Positions 52,014 to 61,942 of a DNA stretch of 64,000 nucleotides are shown here, piece by piece. Source of the DNA: Leptobacterium_A meishanense (lineage in GTDB: Bacteria; Bacteroidota; Bacteroidia; Flavobacteriales; Flavobacteriaceae). The position numbers and the translations under genes were made by a program. Every line of letters starts with the position of its first letter. The stretch's first letter is position 1. The notes beneath the pieces were generated by a model. It was not told where the DNA came from. It did not search any database and saw nothing but the letters and a program-made list of their open reading frames with translations. Where the stretch lies: positions 161,760 to 225,759 of the forward strand of contig NZ_JBBEXE010000003.1 of the NCBI RefSeq assembly GCF_037645805.1. Reading direction: 5' to 3'.

Positions 52014-52436
52014 ATGGGTTGTTATAATTCAATTGTAGTAGATGCTTCTGCAGATGAGGTGTGGAGTGTACTTAAAAATTTTCATGACTTGTCATGGAGT
52101 ACTGTAGTAAATAAAGTAGAAAAAATAGGAGCTAAAAACCAACATGAAGTTGGTGCAAAGAGAGTCTTGAACGATGCTTTCCACGAAACACTTCTTAGCA
52201 TTGATAATACTGCCAAAAAATTTACGTACAGTATTGACGATGGGCCTGATGTTGTCTCAAAAGACAATGTGGATGGTTATATAGGAGAAGTTACTGTTTT
52301 CCCGATAACTAACAACAACACTGCTTTTGTGTTATGGACTTCCAGTTGGAAAGCAGCAAAAAAAGACGGAGTAGCTGATTTTTGTAATCCCATATATCAT
52401 GCGCTTTTACAAGATCTAAAAAATCATTTTTCTTAA
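52014..52436 (+). CDS. SRPBCC-family protein
   Basis: The 140 residues follow the polyketide cyclase/dehydrase (SRPBCC) pattern: 'SIVVDASADEVWSVLKNFHD' at the start, a central beta sheet around 'YSIDDGPDVV', and a C-terminal helix 'CNPIYHALLQDLKNHF'. Such proteins bind hydrophobic ligands in a large cavity. The ligand is unknown. Confidence 0.85.
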   Translation: MGCYNSIVVDASADEVWSVLKNFHDLSWSTVVNKVEKIGAKNQHEVGAKRVLNDAFHETLLSIDNTAKKFTYSIDDGPDVVSKDNVDGYIGEVTVFPITNNNTAFVLWTSSWKAAKKDGVADFCNPIYHALLQDLKNHFS

Positions 52437-52570
52437 AAAAATATGAATAGTGTTTAATGAAGTCTATGTATTTACATAGGCTTTTTTTAATTAATTCATC
52501 GAATGTTATAAAAGTATAGTACCAAAAAGAAGTATCTTTATTGAGGGTGTAAAAAATGATTGTTTAACAC

Positions 52571-53986
52571 ATGAGGATACTTCTAACAGGCGCAACAGGA
52601 TATATAGGGAAACGATTACTTCCTGCATTAGTGGATATGGGACATGAAGTTGTATGTTGTGTAAGAGATAGAAAGCGCTTTAATCCACCTGAATCAATAA
52701 GAAATAATGTAACTGTCGTTGAGGTTGATTTTCTAAAAGAAGAATCACTAGAACAAATACCACATACAATTGATGCAGCTTATTATTTAATGCATTCCAT
52801 GTCTTCATCATCCGATTATGAAAAACTGGAGGAAATTTCGGCAAAAAACTTTAAAAAGATTATTGATCAAACACAGGCGCATCATGTAGTCTATTTGAGT
52901 GGTATTGTGAACAATGAATCATTATCAAAACATTTAAACTCCAGAAAAGCAGTAGAAGAAATATTGAGTGAAGGAAATTATAAACTCACCACATTAAGAT
53001 CAGGGATTATAATAGGATCTGGGAGTGCTTCTTTTGAAATTATAAGGGACTTAGTAGAAAAACTGCCTATTATGATAGCCCCAAAATGGTTACAAACAAA
53101 ATGCCAACCTATTGCTGTTCGAGATGTGATCAGTTTCTTAACAAAATCCTTGTTTAACCCCATAACATATAATAATAATTTTGATATTGGAGGGCCAGAT
53201 ATATTGTCTTATAAACAAATGCTGTTGGGATATGCAAAAGTAAGAGGCTTAAAAAGAAGGATCATCAGTGTACCTATAATGACACCAAAACTTTCTTCTT
53301 ACTGGCTGTACTTTGTAACATCTACATCATACAAACTAGCTACTAGTTTAGTTAATAGTATGAAAGTAGAAGTAATATGCAGAGATAGCCAGTTAAGTGA
53401 AGCTTTGGGAATTGCCCCTCTACCATACGAAGAAGCACTAAAGAAAACCTTATTGAAAATTGAAGAAAACGAAATTGTTTCAAGTTGGAAAGATTCATGG
53501 ATAAGCGGTAGGATGGATCAAAATATTTCCGAATTCATCAATGTGCCCAGACATGGATGCCTTATAGATATCAGAGAAAATGATATAAAAGATATTAAGA
53601 GGACATTAAACAACATATGGAGAATAGGAGGGAACACAGGGTGGTATTACGCTACATCATTATGGAAAATAAGGGGGTATATCGATAAGTTGGTTGGAGG
53701 TGTAGGCTTACGGAGAGGACGAACACACCCTTATGAAATAAATGTGGGAGATGCCATTGATTTTTGGCGTGTGCTATATGCAAATAAGAGAGAAGGACGC
53801 TTATTATTATTTGCAGAGATGAAACTGCCCGGTGAAGCATGGCTGGAGTTTAAAATAAAAAACGACATCCTATACCAAACGGCTACTTTTCGGCCTAAGG
53901 GGCTATGGGGACGTTTATATTGGTATATTTTATGGCCTGTTCATGACCGTATTTTCGAAGGAATGATAAAACGAATAACAGTATAA
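52571..53986 (+). CDS. NAD(P)-binding SDR-like protein with DUF2867 domain
   Basis: The 471 residues start with an extended SDR Rossmann fold ('MRILLTGATGYIGKRLLPAL') and contain 'HHVVYLSGIVN' near residue 100. From about residue 330 a DUF2867-type domain follows ('RRGRTHPYEINVGDAIDFWR', 'GEAWLEFKI'). The gene ends 11 nt before the photolyase gene, so they are likely one operon, a pairing that suggests light- or stress-related use. The substrate is unknown. Confidence 0.85.
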   Translation: MRILLTGATGYIGKRLLPALVDMGHEVVCCVRDRKRFNPPESIRNNVTVVEVDFLKEESLEQIPHTIDAAYYLMHSMSSSSDYEKLEEISAKNFKKIIDQTQAHHVVYLSGIVNNESLSKHLNSRKAVEEILSEGNYKLTTLRSGIIIGSGSASFEIIRDLVEKLPIMIAPKWLQTKCQPIAVRDVISFLTKSLFNPITYNNNFDIGGPDILSYKQMLLGYAKVRGLKRRIISVPIMTPKLSSYWLYFVTSTSYKLATSLVNSMKVEVICRDSQLSEALGIAPLPYEEALKKTLLKIEENEIVSSWKDSWISGRMDQNISEFINVPRHGCLIDIRENDIKDIKRTLNNIWRIGGNTGWYYATSLWKIRGYIDKLVGGVGLRRGRTHPYEINVGDAIDFWRVLYANKREGRLLLFAEMKLPGEAWLEFKIKNDILYQTATFRPKGLWGRLYWYILWPVHDRIFEGMIKRITV

Positions 53987-53997
53987 TTAGTAAAAAA

Positions 53998-55275
53998 TTG
54001 AAAATAGCAGTTCACTGGTTTCGAAGAGACTTACGCCTTGAAGATAATATAGCATTGTCGCATGCAATGCAATCTGATTATTCGATATTGCCAATCTTTA
54101 TTTTTGATGAGCATATTATCAGTAGTTTGCCTAAAGATGATGCACGGATCAATTTTATACATAAACAGCTACAAAGCATTGATAGCCGGTTAAAGAAAGA
54201 AGGAAGCTCATTATTATGCCTAAAAGGAGATCCGGTACGTATATGGAAAGAGCTCCTTACAACGTATGATATCGCTGAAGTCTATACCAACAAAGACTAT
54301 GAACCCTATGCCATAAAAAGGGATACGGCAATTAAAGAGTTGCTCCATCACCATAATATCTCATTCAAAGTATATAAAGACCAGGTCATTTTTGAAGAAA
54401 ATGACGTTGTAAAAGACGATGGAACGCCCTATACGGTTTATACTCCTTATAAAAATAAATGGCTAAAGCAATTTGATAAAAAACATATAACCCCTGCAAA
54501 AACAAATTACACTAATTTATATCAATGCAAATATGCACTCCCTGAGTTGACTACCATTGGTTTCCAAAAATCAGCTATCCGAGTAAGAGACTACGATTTC
54601 TCTCAATTGGATACTTACAAAGAAACCCGTGATTTTCCGGCAGCGGATACTACCAGCTATTTAAGCCCTCATTTGCGATTTGGGACCATTAGTGTTCGAC
54701 AAGTTATTGCACAATTAAAACCAGCTCAGGAGACATTTTTAAGTGAGTTGATCTGGAGAGAGTTTTTCATGCAAATACTCTATCACTTTCCTAAAGTAGT
54801 AAATCATAGTTTTAAGGCCAAGTACGACGCAATTCAATGGCGGAACAATAAAGAAGAATTTAAAAAATGGTGCAAAGGTGAAACTGGTTACCCACTTGTA
54901 GATGCCGGAATGCGTCAATTGAATGCCACGGGATACATGCACAATCGTGTTCGGATGGTAGTTGCCAGTTTTCTTTGTAAACACTTATTGATCGATTGGA
55001 GGTGGGGGGAAGCCTATTTTGCTGAGAAGCTATTAGATTATGAACTTTCTTCCAACAATGGCAATTGGCAATGGGCTGCCGGTACCGGATGTGATGCTGC
55101 GCCATATTTCAGGATATTTAACCCCACATCGCAATTGGAAAAATTTGATAAAGACCTGCGTTATGTAAAAAAATGGGTGCCTGAATATGAAGAGCTGACC
55201 TATCCATCACCCATTATAGACCACAAATATGCCCGAGAAAGAGCCTTGGAAACCTATAAAAAAGGAATTGAATAA
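53998..55275 (+). CDS. phr: Deoxyribodipyrimidine photolyase (class I-like)
   Basis: Repairs UV-induced cyclobutane dimers using light. The 425 residues have the N-terminal antenna domain ('AVHWFRRDLRLEDNIAL') and the FAD-binding core ('WREFFMQILYHFP', 'GETGYPLVDAGMRQLNATGY', 'WQWAAGTGCDAAPYFRIFNP'). The C-terminal tail is short, as in photolyases rather than plant cryptochromes. Translation starts at TTG 53998. Confidence 0.92.
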   Translation: MKIAVHWFRRDLRLEDNIALSHAMQSDYSILPIFIFDEHIISSLPKDDARINFIHKQLQSIDSRLKKEGSSLLCLKGDPVRIWKELLTTYDIAEVYTNKDYEPYAIKRDTAIKELLHHHNISFKVYKDQVIFEENDVVKDDGTPYTVYTPYKNKWLKQFDKKHITPAKTNYTNLYQCKYALPELTTIGFQKSAIRVRDYDFSQLDTYKETRDFPAADTTSYLSPHLRFGTISVRQVIAQLKPAQETFLSELIWREFFMQILYHFPKVVNHSFKAKYDAIQWRNNKEEFKKWCKGETGYPLVDAGMRQLNATGYMHNRVRMVVASFLCKHLLIDWRWGEAYFAEKLLDYELSSNNGNWQWAAGTGCDAAPYFRIFNPTSQLEKFDKDLRYVKKWVPEYEELTYPSPIIDHKYARERALETYKKGIE

Positions 55276-55364
55276 AAAGAGTTTCCTCCTATGACATAAA
55301 TCATCTTTTATACCAGTTGTTTCTACGAACTTTATAGAAAGATAAATTATAAAGTATAAAAATT

Positions 55365-55778
55365 ATGAAACAACGTGTACCTGTATCTATGATTATGTCA
55401 ACCGAAATGGTTCAATTAAATACTTCTGACAACCTCTATAAAGCAGAGCAACTGTTTAAAAAACATAATATTCGTCATATTCCCGTGGTGAGTGGAAAGA
55501 AAATCGTGGGAATTTTGAGTTATACAGACCTTTTAAGAATTAGTTATGCCGATGTTACAGACAATGACACTGTAGAGAGTACTGTATATGATATGTTTGA
55601 CATTCAGCAAGTAATGGCGAAAACCCCTGAAGTGGTATCTTCTAAAACAACCATTAAGGAAGTAGCAGAAATATTGTCAGAAAGGGAATTTCATGCCCTT
55701 CCGGTGGTAGATGATGAAGAATTGGTAGGTATTGTCACCACAACTGATTTGATCAAATATTTATTAGAACAGTATTAA
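55365..55778 (+). CDS. CBS-domain protein
   Basis: The 137 residues comprise two CBS motifs: residues about 8-65 ('LYKAEQLFKKHNIRHIPVVS') and about 80-135 ('TIKEVAEILSEREFHALPVV'). CBS pairs usually bind adenosine nucleotides and sense energy state. No other domain is present, so the partner is unknown. Confidence 0.9.
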   Translation: MKQRVPVSMIMSTEMVQLNTSDNLYKAEQLFKKHNIRHIPVVSGKKIVGILSYTDLLRISYADVTDNDTVESTVYDMFDIQQVMAKTPEVVSSKTTIKEVAEILSEREFHALPVVDDEELVGIVTTTDLIKYLLEQY

Positions 55779-55868
55779 TTATAGGGTTACGTTATTACTT
55801 ATGATATCCGGATAGGTTTATAATAAAGACAGGCATACGCTATAAAAAATAAAAAGACTAGTAAGCCG

Positions 55869-56531
55869 TCATGATGCGACGATACTTTTCAGATTTTTGA
55901 TAGTTTGTGAAGGGTTTTCACTTTTAAAAACAAAACTTCCGGCCACAAGGACATCAGCGCCTGCATCAATTAATTTTTTGGCATTGTCAGCATTTACACC
56001 TCCATCAATTTCGATCAATGTAGGGGCATTATTTCGTGAAATAATCGTTTTAAGGGCAGTAATTTTTTTATAAGTGTTTTCAATAAACGATTGTCCCCCA
56101 AAACCGGGGTTTACACTCATTATACAAACCAAATCAATGTCCTGTATTACGTCTTCAAGCAATGCAATATTGGTATGAGGGTTTATGGCTACACCGGCTT
56201 TCATCCCTTCTGCTTTGATAGCCTGTAACGTCCTGTGTAGATGTGTACAGGCTTCATAATGAACGGAGAGGATATTAGCTCCCAGTTCTGCAAATGTTTT
56301 GATATACCTATCAGGATCAATAATCATTAAATGAACATCGATTGTTTTTTTAGCATGTTTTGAAATAGCCTTAAGTACCGGCATTCCAAAAGAGATATTA
56401 GGTACAAATACACCATCCATGATATCAATATGGAACCAATCAGCATCACTTTCATTTACCATTTCAATATCACGTTGTAAATTGGCAAAATCAGCTGCCA
56501 GAATTGAAGGAGCAATTAATTTTGAAGGCAT
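55869..56531 (-). CDS. rpe: Ribulose-phosphate 3-epimerase
   Basis: Interconverts ribulose-5-phosphate and xylulose-5-phosphate in the pentose phosphate pathway. The 220 residues fold as a TIM barrel: 'APSILAADFANLQRDI', 'HIDIMDGVFVPNISFG', 'MSVNPGFGGQSF' and 'EIDGGVNADNAKKL' carry the metal- and phosphate-binding residues. The sequence is full length. Confidence 0.95.
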   Translation of the reverse strand: MPSKLIAPSILAADFANLQRDIEMVNESDADWFHIDIMDGVFVPNISFGMPVLKAISKHAKKTIDVHLMIIDPDRYIKTFAELGANILSVHYEACTHLHRTLQAIKAEGMKAGVAINPHTNIALLEDVIQDIDLVCIMSVNPGFGGQSFIENTYKKITALKTIISRNNAPTLIEIDGGVNADNAKKLIDAGADVLVAGSFVFKSENPSQTIKNLKSIVAS

Positions 56532-56548
56532 GTGTAATGGATTTTGTA

Positions 56549-56556
56549 CAAAGATA
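56549..56556 (-). promoter_or_regulatory. rpe -7 promoter element
   Basis: On the minus strand TATCTTTG matches TAnnTTTG, with its last base 17 nt upstream of the rpe ATG. Confidence 0.55.
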
Positions 56557-56593
56557 GAAAAGCTTTTTCGGATATGCCTTTAGAAGTATAGAA

Positions 56594-56621
56594 TAAAAAA
56601 ACCCCGGTAATCAGCCGGGGT
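56594..56621 (-). terminator. rpoD terminator
   Basis: ACCCCGG and CCGGGGT form a 7-bp stem; on the minus strand a run of seven T follows. It lies about 120 nt downstream of the rpoD stop. Confidence 0.75.
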
Positions 56622-56743
56622 CATTCATCAATCAAAAAACGAACAGTTATCTTCCCAATTGTTGGGGGGCTGTTGTTAATGTTTAACTATAAAACATCAT
56701 AGCAAATATACTAAAAATGAATTTTATAGTTGGGTAAGTCAAA

Positions 56744-57607
56744 TTACCCTAAATAGGTCTTTAATATTTTGCTTCTCGAGGTATGCTTTAACCTCCTGAT
56801 TGCTTTTTCCTTTATCTGGCGGACACGTTCCCGGGTAAGGTCGAATGTTTCTCCGATTTCTTCTAATGTCATAGGGTGTTGGTCTCCTAATCCAAAATAC
56901 AAACGGATCACATCAGCTTCGCGGGGGGTTAATGTTTCTAAGGCCCGTTCAATTTCAACTCGTAATGATTCATGCAAAAGGTCCTTGTCAGGATTTGGAG
57001 ATTCACCACTTCTGACCACGTCATACATATTTGAATCTTCACCGTCTATTAATGGGGCATCCATAGATACATGTCGTCCGGAATTTTTCATGGATTCCTT
57101 TACATCATTAATCGTCATGTCCAGTTCCTTAGCAATTTCTTCAGCAGAGGGTACGCGCTCATGTGCTTGCTCTAGAAAAGCATACGCCTTGTTTATTTTA
57201 TTGATAGACCCAATTTTATTCAGGGGCAATCGCACGATACGTGATTGCTCAGCCAATGCTTGTAAAATAGATTGGCGGATCCACCATACCGCATAAGATA
57301 TAAACTTAAACCCTCGGGTTTCATCAAACCGTTGAGCAGCTTTAATAAGCCCTAAGTTTCCTTCATTTATCAAGTCAGGAAGCGTTAAGCCTTGATTTTG
57401 GTATTGCTTGGCTACGGAAACTACAAAACGTAAATTGGCTTTTGTTAATTTTTCCAAAGCAAGCTGATCACCTGCTTTGATTCGCTGTGCTAACTCTACT
57501 TCTTCATCTGCGGTGATCAGGTCCACTTTCCCTATTTCTTGAAGATACTTGTCTAAGGAAGCAGTTTCTCTATTGGTTACCTGTTTTGTAATTTTGAGCT
57601 GTCTCAT
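56744..57607 (-). CDS. rpoD: Primary RNA polymerase sigma factor (sigma-A / RpoD)
   Basis: Directs RNA polymerase to housekeeping promoters. The 287 residues contain region 1.2 ('SLDKYLQEIG'), region 2 ('LTKANLRFVVSVAKQYQNQG', 'WWIRQSILQALAEQSR'), region 3 and region 4.2 ('LTRERVRQIKEKAIRRLKH'). Region 1.1 and the non-conserved insert of E. coli RpoD are absent, as is usual in Bacteroidetes. It presumably recognises the TAnnTTTG promoters seen throughout the window. Confidence 0.95.
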   Translation of the reverse strand: MRQLKITKQVTNRETASLDKYLQEIGKVDLITADEEVELAQRIKAGDQLALEKLTKANLRFVVSVAKQYQNQGLTLPDLINEGNLGLIKAAQRFDETRGFKFISYAVWWIRQSILQALAEQSRIVRLPLNKIGSINKINKAYAFLEQAHERVPSAEEIAKELDMTINDVKESMKNSGRHVSMDAPLIDGEDSNMYDVVRSGESPNPDKDLLHESLRVEIERALETLTPREADVIRLYFGLGDQHPMTLEEIGETFDLTRERVRQIKEKAIRRLKHTSRSKILKTYLG

Positions 57608-57627
57608 TTAATGAAAGTCTTTTTTGT

Positions 57628-57671
57628 TAAAAAATAAACACTGTACGCATATAGTTATACGTACAGTGTTG
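57628..57671 (-). terminator. M1 peptidase gene terminator
   Basis: AACACTGTACG (57638-57648) and CGTACAGTGTT (57660-57670) are an 11-bp perfect inverted repeat, followed on the minus strand by a T-rich stretch. It also lies in the rpoD upstream region. Confidence 0.7.
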
Positions 57672-57699
57672 CAAAAATGTTACAAAAAAGGAAACTTTT

Positions 57700-59994
57700 T
57701 TATCCTTTTATTTTTTCTTTGAACTTATCAAAGTCTGTTCCTTGTTCTTTTTTGGGCCAAGAATTGTTAGTAGTGTCAATATCTGCAGTTTCTTCATTGG
57801 GATCTACTATAATGCCTTCCAACATTTTCTCTGAAGCAATTACACGTGTAAATTCAGCATCGTTTTTACGCCATATTTCTGCAGGATACGTTATTTTTTC
57901 ACTAGTTCCATCAGCATACTTATACTCAACAATCAATGGCATTGGCATTCCTCCCGGCTTTTCAAAAGTAACTTCATAAAAGTATTTAGGAGTTTTTAAA
58001 CTGGATCTTTCTTCAACAGAAAAATTATCCATCATATATTCCTGTAGTGTAGTAATATTCTCAGGTGTATTAGTGTTATTTGAATTTTCGATAGTTTCTT
58101 TTTCCCAATAAACCAGAGGAGGCATATCAGCTTCAGTCAGGTTTCGCTCAGCCATATATTGTTGCATCTCTTCACTTGGTTTGGTAGAAACATAATATTT
58201 TTTAACTTCTTTTACACCTATATCAACATAATCAGTAGAATAAAACCATCCTCTCCAGAACCAATCTAAATCAACTGCCGAAGCATCTTCCATAGTCCTG
58301 AAAAAATCTTCAGGAGTAGGATGCTTAAATTTCCAACGTTGTGCATAGGTTTTAAAAGCATGGTCAAATAATTCTTTTCCCATAATCGTTTCCCTTAAAA
58401 TGTTTAACCCTGTTGCCGGTTTTCCATAAGCATTTGCTCCTAATGAAAAAACATTCTCCGGATTGGCCATAATAGGGGCTATAAAATCTTGCTCGCCGGC
58501 CATATAGGGTACTATTTTACTTGCGGGTCCCCTTCTGGAAGGGTAGCTGGTGTTTGGTGCAATGGCTTCGGGATACGCTTCTCCAAACTCTTGCTCGGCC
58601 ATATATTGCATAAAAGTATCCAAACCTTCATCCATCCAGCCCCATTGTCGCTCATCAGAGTTTACGATCATAGGGAAAAAGTTATGTCCTACTTCGTGAA
58701 TAATTACACTGATCATTCCATATTTAGTACGGTCAGAATAATTCCCATTCTCATCAGGACGTCCATAATTCCAGCAAATCATGGGATATTCCATCCCTTG
58801 GCGTCTGGCATGTACCGATATAGCTTTATGGTATGGATAATCAAAAGTATGCGCAGAATACGATTTTAATGTATGTGCTACCGCTTTTGTAGAATATTCT
58901 TCCCAAAGAGGATTGCCTTCTTTTGGATATAAGGAAACAGCCATGACATCTTTATTATTTATTTTCACGGCCATCATGTCCCATATGTATTTTCGGGAAG
59001 AGGTAAAACCAAAGTCACGAACATTGGTAGCATTGAACTTCCATGTTTTCTTTTTATTAGAAAAAGATTTTTCTGCAACTTCTGCCTCTTCTTGTGTAAC
59101 AATAAAAACAGGCTTATCATATGATTTTTTAGCTGCTTCATAACGGCGCATCATTTCACGGGAAAATACTTCCTTTCTATTGGTTAATACCCCGGTAGCG
59201 TCTACAATGTGATCACTAGGAACCGTAATACTTACCTCATAATCTCCAAAGGGCAATGCAAATTCCCCTCTTCCCCAAAACTGATGGTTTTGCCATCCTT
59301 CTACATCACTATAAACAGCCATTCTTGGGAAAAACTGTGCTATTACATAGGCATAATTCCCATCTTTTGGGAAATACTCATAACCAGACCTACCTCTATT
59401 AGTAGTGTGGTCGTTGATATTATACCACCATTTAATAGAGAAAGATACTTTTTCACCACTCTTTAGAGGTTGGGGAATATCCACTCGCATCATCGTCTGG
59501 TTGATGGTATATGGTAAAGACTTTCCATTGACATCCTTTACATATTCAATATTAAACCCCCCATCAAAAGGCTCTTTCATGTAATTATTAACAAACCCTT
59601 CAGGTGTTTCTGCCAATTGCATACTATTACTGTCCCTTAGAGGGGATTTAGAGTCTTTTGCTCGCACATTTTGATCTAATTGAACCCATAAAAATTCTAA
59701 AACATCAGGAGAATTATTGGTATACGTAATTGTTTCGGTACCATAAAGCTTTTGGGTTTTGTCATCTACCTCAATGTTCATTTTATAATCTGCTTTTTGC
59801 TGATAGTACGCAGGACCCGGAGCTCCGGATGCTGTCCGGTACATATTGGGAGTAGCAAACTCCTCATAAAGTTGCTTGAACTTGCTGGTATTTAAATGGC
59901 CCGGTTTTCGTTCCGGTTTTTCTTTTTCCTGTGCATTTACAATGCCTGCAAATAGGAATAAACTAGCTAATAAATAGTATCTGAATAGTTTCAT
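57700..59994 (-). CDS. Exported M1-family metallopeptidase
   Basis: Zinc aminopeptidase-like enzyme acting outside the cytoplasm. The 764 residues start with a signal peptide ending near 'IVNAQ'. The catalytic zinc motif HEVGH (433-437) is followed by the third ligand Glu456 in 'WGWMDEGLDTF'. The usual GAMEN exopeptidase motif is not obvious; 'GMEYPMICW' occupies its place, as in many Bacteroidetes members. The C-terminal part is long and beta-rich. Confidence 0.92.
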   Translation of the reverse strand: MKLFRYYLLASLFLFAGIVNAQEKEKPERKPGHLNTSKFKQLYEEFATPNMYRTASGAPGPAYYQQKADYKMNIEVDDKTQKLYGTETITYTNNSPDVLEFLWVQLDQNVRAKDSKSPLRDSNSMQLAETPEGFVNNYMKEPFDGGFNIEYVKDVNGKSLPYTINQTMMRVDIPQPLKSGEKVSFSIKWWYNINDHTTNRGRSGYEYFPKDGNYAYVIAQFFPRMAVYSDVEGWQNHQFWGRGEFALPFGDYEVSITVPSDHIVDATGVLTNRKEVFSREMMRRYEAAKKSYDKPVFIVTQEEAEVAEKSFSNKKKTWKFNATNVRDFGFTSSRKYIWDMMAVKINNKDVMAVSLYPKEGNPLWEEYSTKAVAHTLKSYSAHTFDYPYHKAISVHARRQGMEYPMICWNYGRPDENGNYSDRTKYGMISVIIHEVGHNFFPMIVNSDERQWGWMDEGLDTFMQYMAEQEFGEAYPEAIAPNTSYPSRRGPASKIVPYMAGEQDFIAPIMANPENVFSLGANAYGKPATGLNILRETIMGKELFDHAFKTYAQRWKFKHPTPEDFFRTMEDASAVDLDWFWRGWFYSTDYVDIGVKEVKKYYVSTKPSEEMQQYMAERNLTEADMPPLVYWEKETIENSNNTNTPENITTLQEYMMDNFSVEERSSLKTPKYFYEVTFEKPGGMPMPLIVEYKYADGTSEKITYPAEIWRKNDAEFTRVIASEKMLEGIIVDPNEETADIDTTNNSWPKKEQGTDFDKFKEKIKG

Positions 59995-60065
59995 ATTATA
60001 TAAGTATAAAAGGGGTTAACTAATGGCGAAAAATAAGTAAATTTTATATATTAAATGGACGATAA

Positions 60066-60617
60066 TCATAAATTTAACACTCCTTTATCATTTCCTTTGA
60101 TAAGAATGAAACTTTTTCGGAGACTGTTAATTTTGAAATGGATAATATTTTGTTGTTCTTCAAAAAGTTCAAACAATATGCTATTTGTTATAGTTACCTC
60201 CTGAATGGTATCTAAGCTAATATTATTAACTTCTACGTAGCATTTTATAACATCGTTGTCATATTCTTTTCCCAGATAATTCAATTTTACTTGTTGCCCG
60301 TTTATTTTCATAACCATTTTGCTAGCTAGGTATTTCTCAATATAAAAATCAGCACTTTTGTGTTCGTTTGGAGTGGCTAGCTTTGGAGGCACTCCATAAC
60401 GCTCCTCAATCAATCTTTCGAGGTCATCAATGAATATCCGGGATGTCATTTGAAAGGCACGGTCTTTTTCGGAATAATCAACTTGAGTTACACTTAGATA
60501 AAACTTATGCAAAATTGTAAAAGAAAGAAGCGGAATGATAAGCAGTAAAAACCCTATTTTTTTCAGATGTCGGATATGAAGCTTATTTTTGACGTAAAAT
60601 ATAGATAAATGACTCAT
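60066..60617 (-). CDS. DUF6702-like exported protein
   Basis: The 183 residues carry one N-terminal hydrophobic helix (about 21-38, 'IGFLLLIIPLLSFTIL'). The following 'HKFYLSVTQVDYSEKDRAFQ' and 'SRIFIDDLERLIEERYG' fit DUF6702, a family often encoded upstream of the M1 peptidase, as here. Function unknown. The start codon overlaps that of the divergent BNR-repeat gene. Confidence 0.75.
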   Translation of the reverse strand: MSHLSIFYVKNKLHIRHLKKIGFLLLIIPLLSFTILHKFYLSVTQVDYSEKDRAFQMTSRIFIDDLERLIEERYGVPPKLATPNEHKSADFYIEKYLASKMVMKINGQQVKLNYLGKEYDNDVIKCYVEVNNISLDTIQEVTITNSILFELFEEQQNIIHFKINSLRKSFILIKGNDKGVLNL

Positions 60618-61940
60618 AGAATCTCAATACTATTAGTTGCTTTTGTGATAGTTGCTTGTAAAGGGCAACCTAATTTTGTTCAAAGTAAACAAAAAGCATT
60701 CCAAAAAACTACTTATGAAAATGTTAAAATTTATGAATCTAATGGCCAAGGGTTAGGTCCATGTGAGCCTAGCATTTATATAAACCCTACTAATACAGAA
60801 AATATAGTTGCAGGTTCTATAGTCGATTATGTTCATTATTCAAATGATGGAGGAAAAACCTGGAAAACAGATAGATTGGTTTCTTCTATGGGTGTTTGGG
60901 GAGACCCTTGTATTGTGGCAGATAATGAAGGGCATTTTTATTACCTGCATTTATCTGATCCGGATGGTACCAATTGGCATAGTGAAAATGTATTGGACCG
61001 GATTGTAATACAACGTTCTGATGACGGAGGAAAAACATGGAATGATGGTGCCGGAGTTGGGTTAAACAATGCCAAAGAACAGGATAAAGAATGGGCGGCA
61101 ATCAACCCAGAAACAAATGAAATATATGTCACTTGGACAGAATTTGATCAATATGCCAGTGCTGATCCTAAAGACAAAACCCGAATACTGTTTTCATTGT
61201 CTTCAGATAAAGGTGCTACATGGACAACACCTGTAGCAATTAACCAATTTGATGGGAATTCTATTGATGATGATCAAACGGTAGAGGGAGCAGTCCCTGC
61301 CGTAGCTGATGATGGGTCTATATATGTGGCATGGGCATACAATAATATGATTTACTTTGATAAGAGTATTGATGGAGGGAAAACCTGGTTGGATGAAGAT
61401 ATCATTGTCTCAGAACAACCTGAAGGATGGGCACATGACATTCCGGGGCTTGGACGGAGCAATGGCATGCCGGTAACGGCTGTAGATATAAGCAATAGTG
61501 AATATAAAGGAACTATTTATGTGAATTGGGCAGACCAAAGGAATGGAAAAAACAATACGGATGTCTTTATAGCAAAATCTACTGACGGAGGGATTACCTG
61601 GAGTGATCCGCTTAGAGTAAATACAGATAATACAACAACCCATCAATTTTTAACATGGATGAGTGTTGACCCCAAAACAGGGTATGTATATATTGTCTAT
61701 TATGACAGGAGTAAGTATAAGGACAATCAGACAGATGTGGTGTTAAGTGTATCTTATGATGGAGGGGAAACATTTGTTTCTAAAACAATTTCAGAAAAAC
61801 CATTTACGCCTGTAATATCGGGGGTGTTTTTTGGGGATTATAATAATATCTATGCATATGATGGCATCGTGCGCCCTGTATGGACACGTTATGAAAAAGG
61901 GAAATTAAGTGTTTGGACTGCCTTGATAGAAGATAAATAA
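60609..61940 (+). CDS. BNR/Asp-box repeat lipoprotein (sialidase-like propeller)
   Basis: The 443 residues begin with a type II signal with lipidated Cys17 ('VIVACKGQ'). At least six Asp-box repeats are visible: 'SNDGGKTW', 'SDDGGKTW', 'SSDKGATW', 'SIDGGKTW', 'STDGGITW' and 'SYDGGETF', defining a six-bladed propeller. Sialidases share this fold, but a full set of sialidase catalytic residues is not evident, so a glycan-binding or other hydrolase role is equally possible. It faces the divergent DUF6702-like gene. Confidence 0.85.
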   Translation: MTHRISILLVAFVIVACKGQPNFVQSKQKAFQKTTYENVKIYESNGQGLGPCEPSIYINPTNTENIVAGSIVDYVHYSNDGGKTWKTDRLVSSMGVWGDPCIVADNEGHFYYLHLSDPDGTNWHSENVLDRIVIQRSDDGGKTWNDGAGVGLNNAKEQDKEWAAINPETNEIYVTWTEFDQYASADPKDKTRILFSLSSDKGATWTTPVAINQFDGNSIDDDQTVEGAVPAVADDGSIYVAWAYNNMIYFDKSIDGGKTWLDEDIIVSEQPEGWAHDIPGLGRSNGMPVTAVDISNSEYKGTIYVNWADQRNGKNNTDVFIAKSTDGGITWSDPLRVNTDNTTTHQFLTWMSVDPKTGYVYIVYYDRSKYKDNQTDVVLSVSYDGGETFVSKTISEKPFTPVISGVFFGDYNNIYAYDGIVRPVWTRYEKGKLSVWTALIEDK

Positions 61941-61942
61941 AG

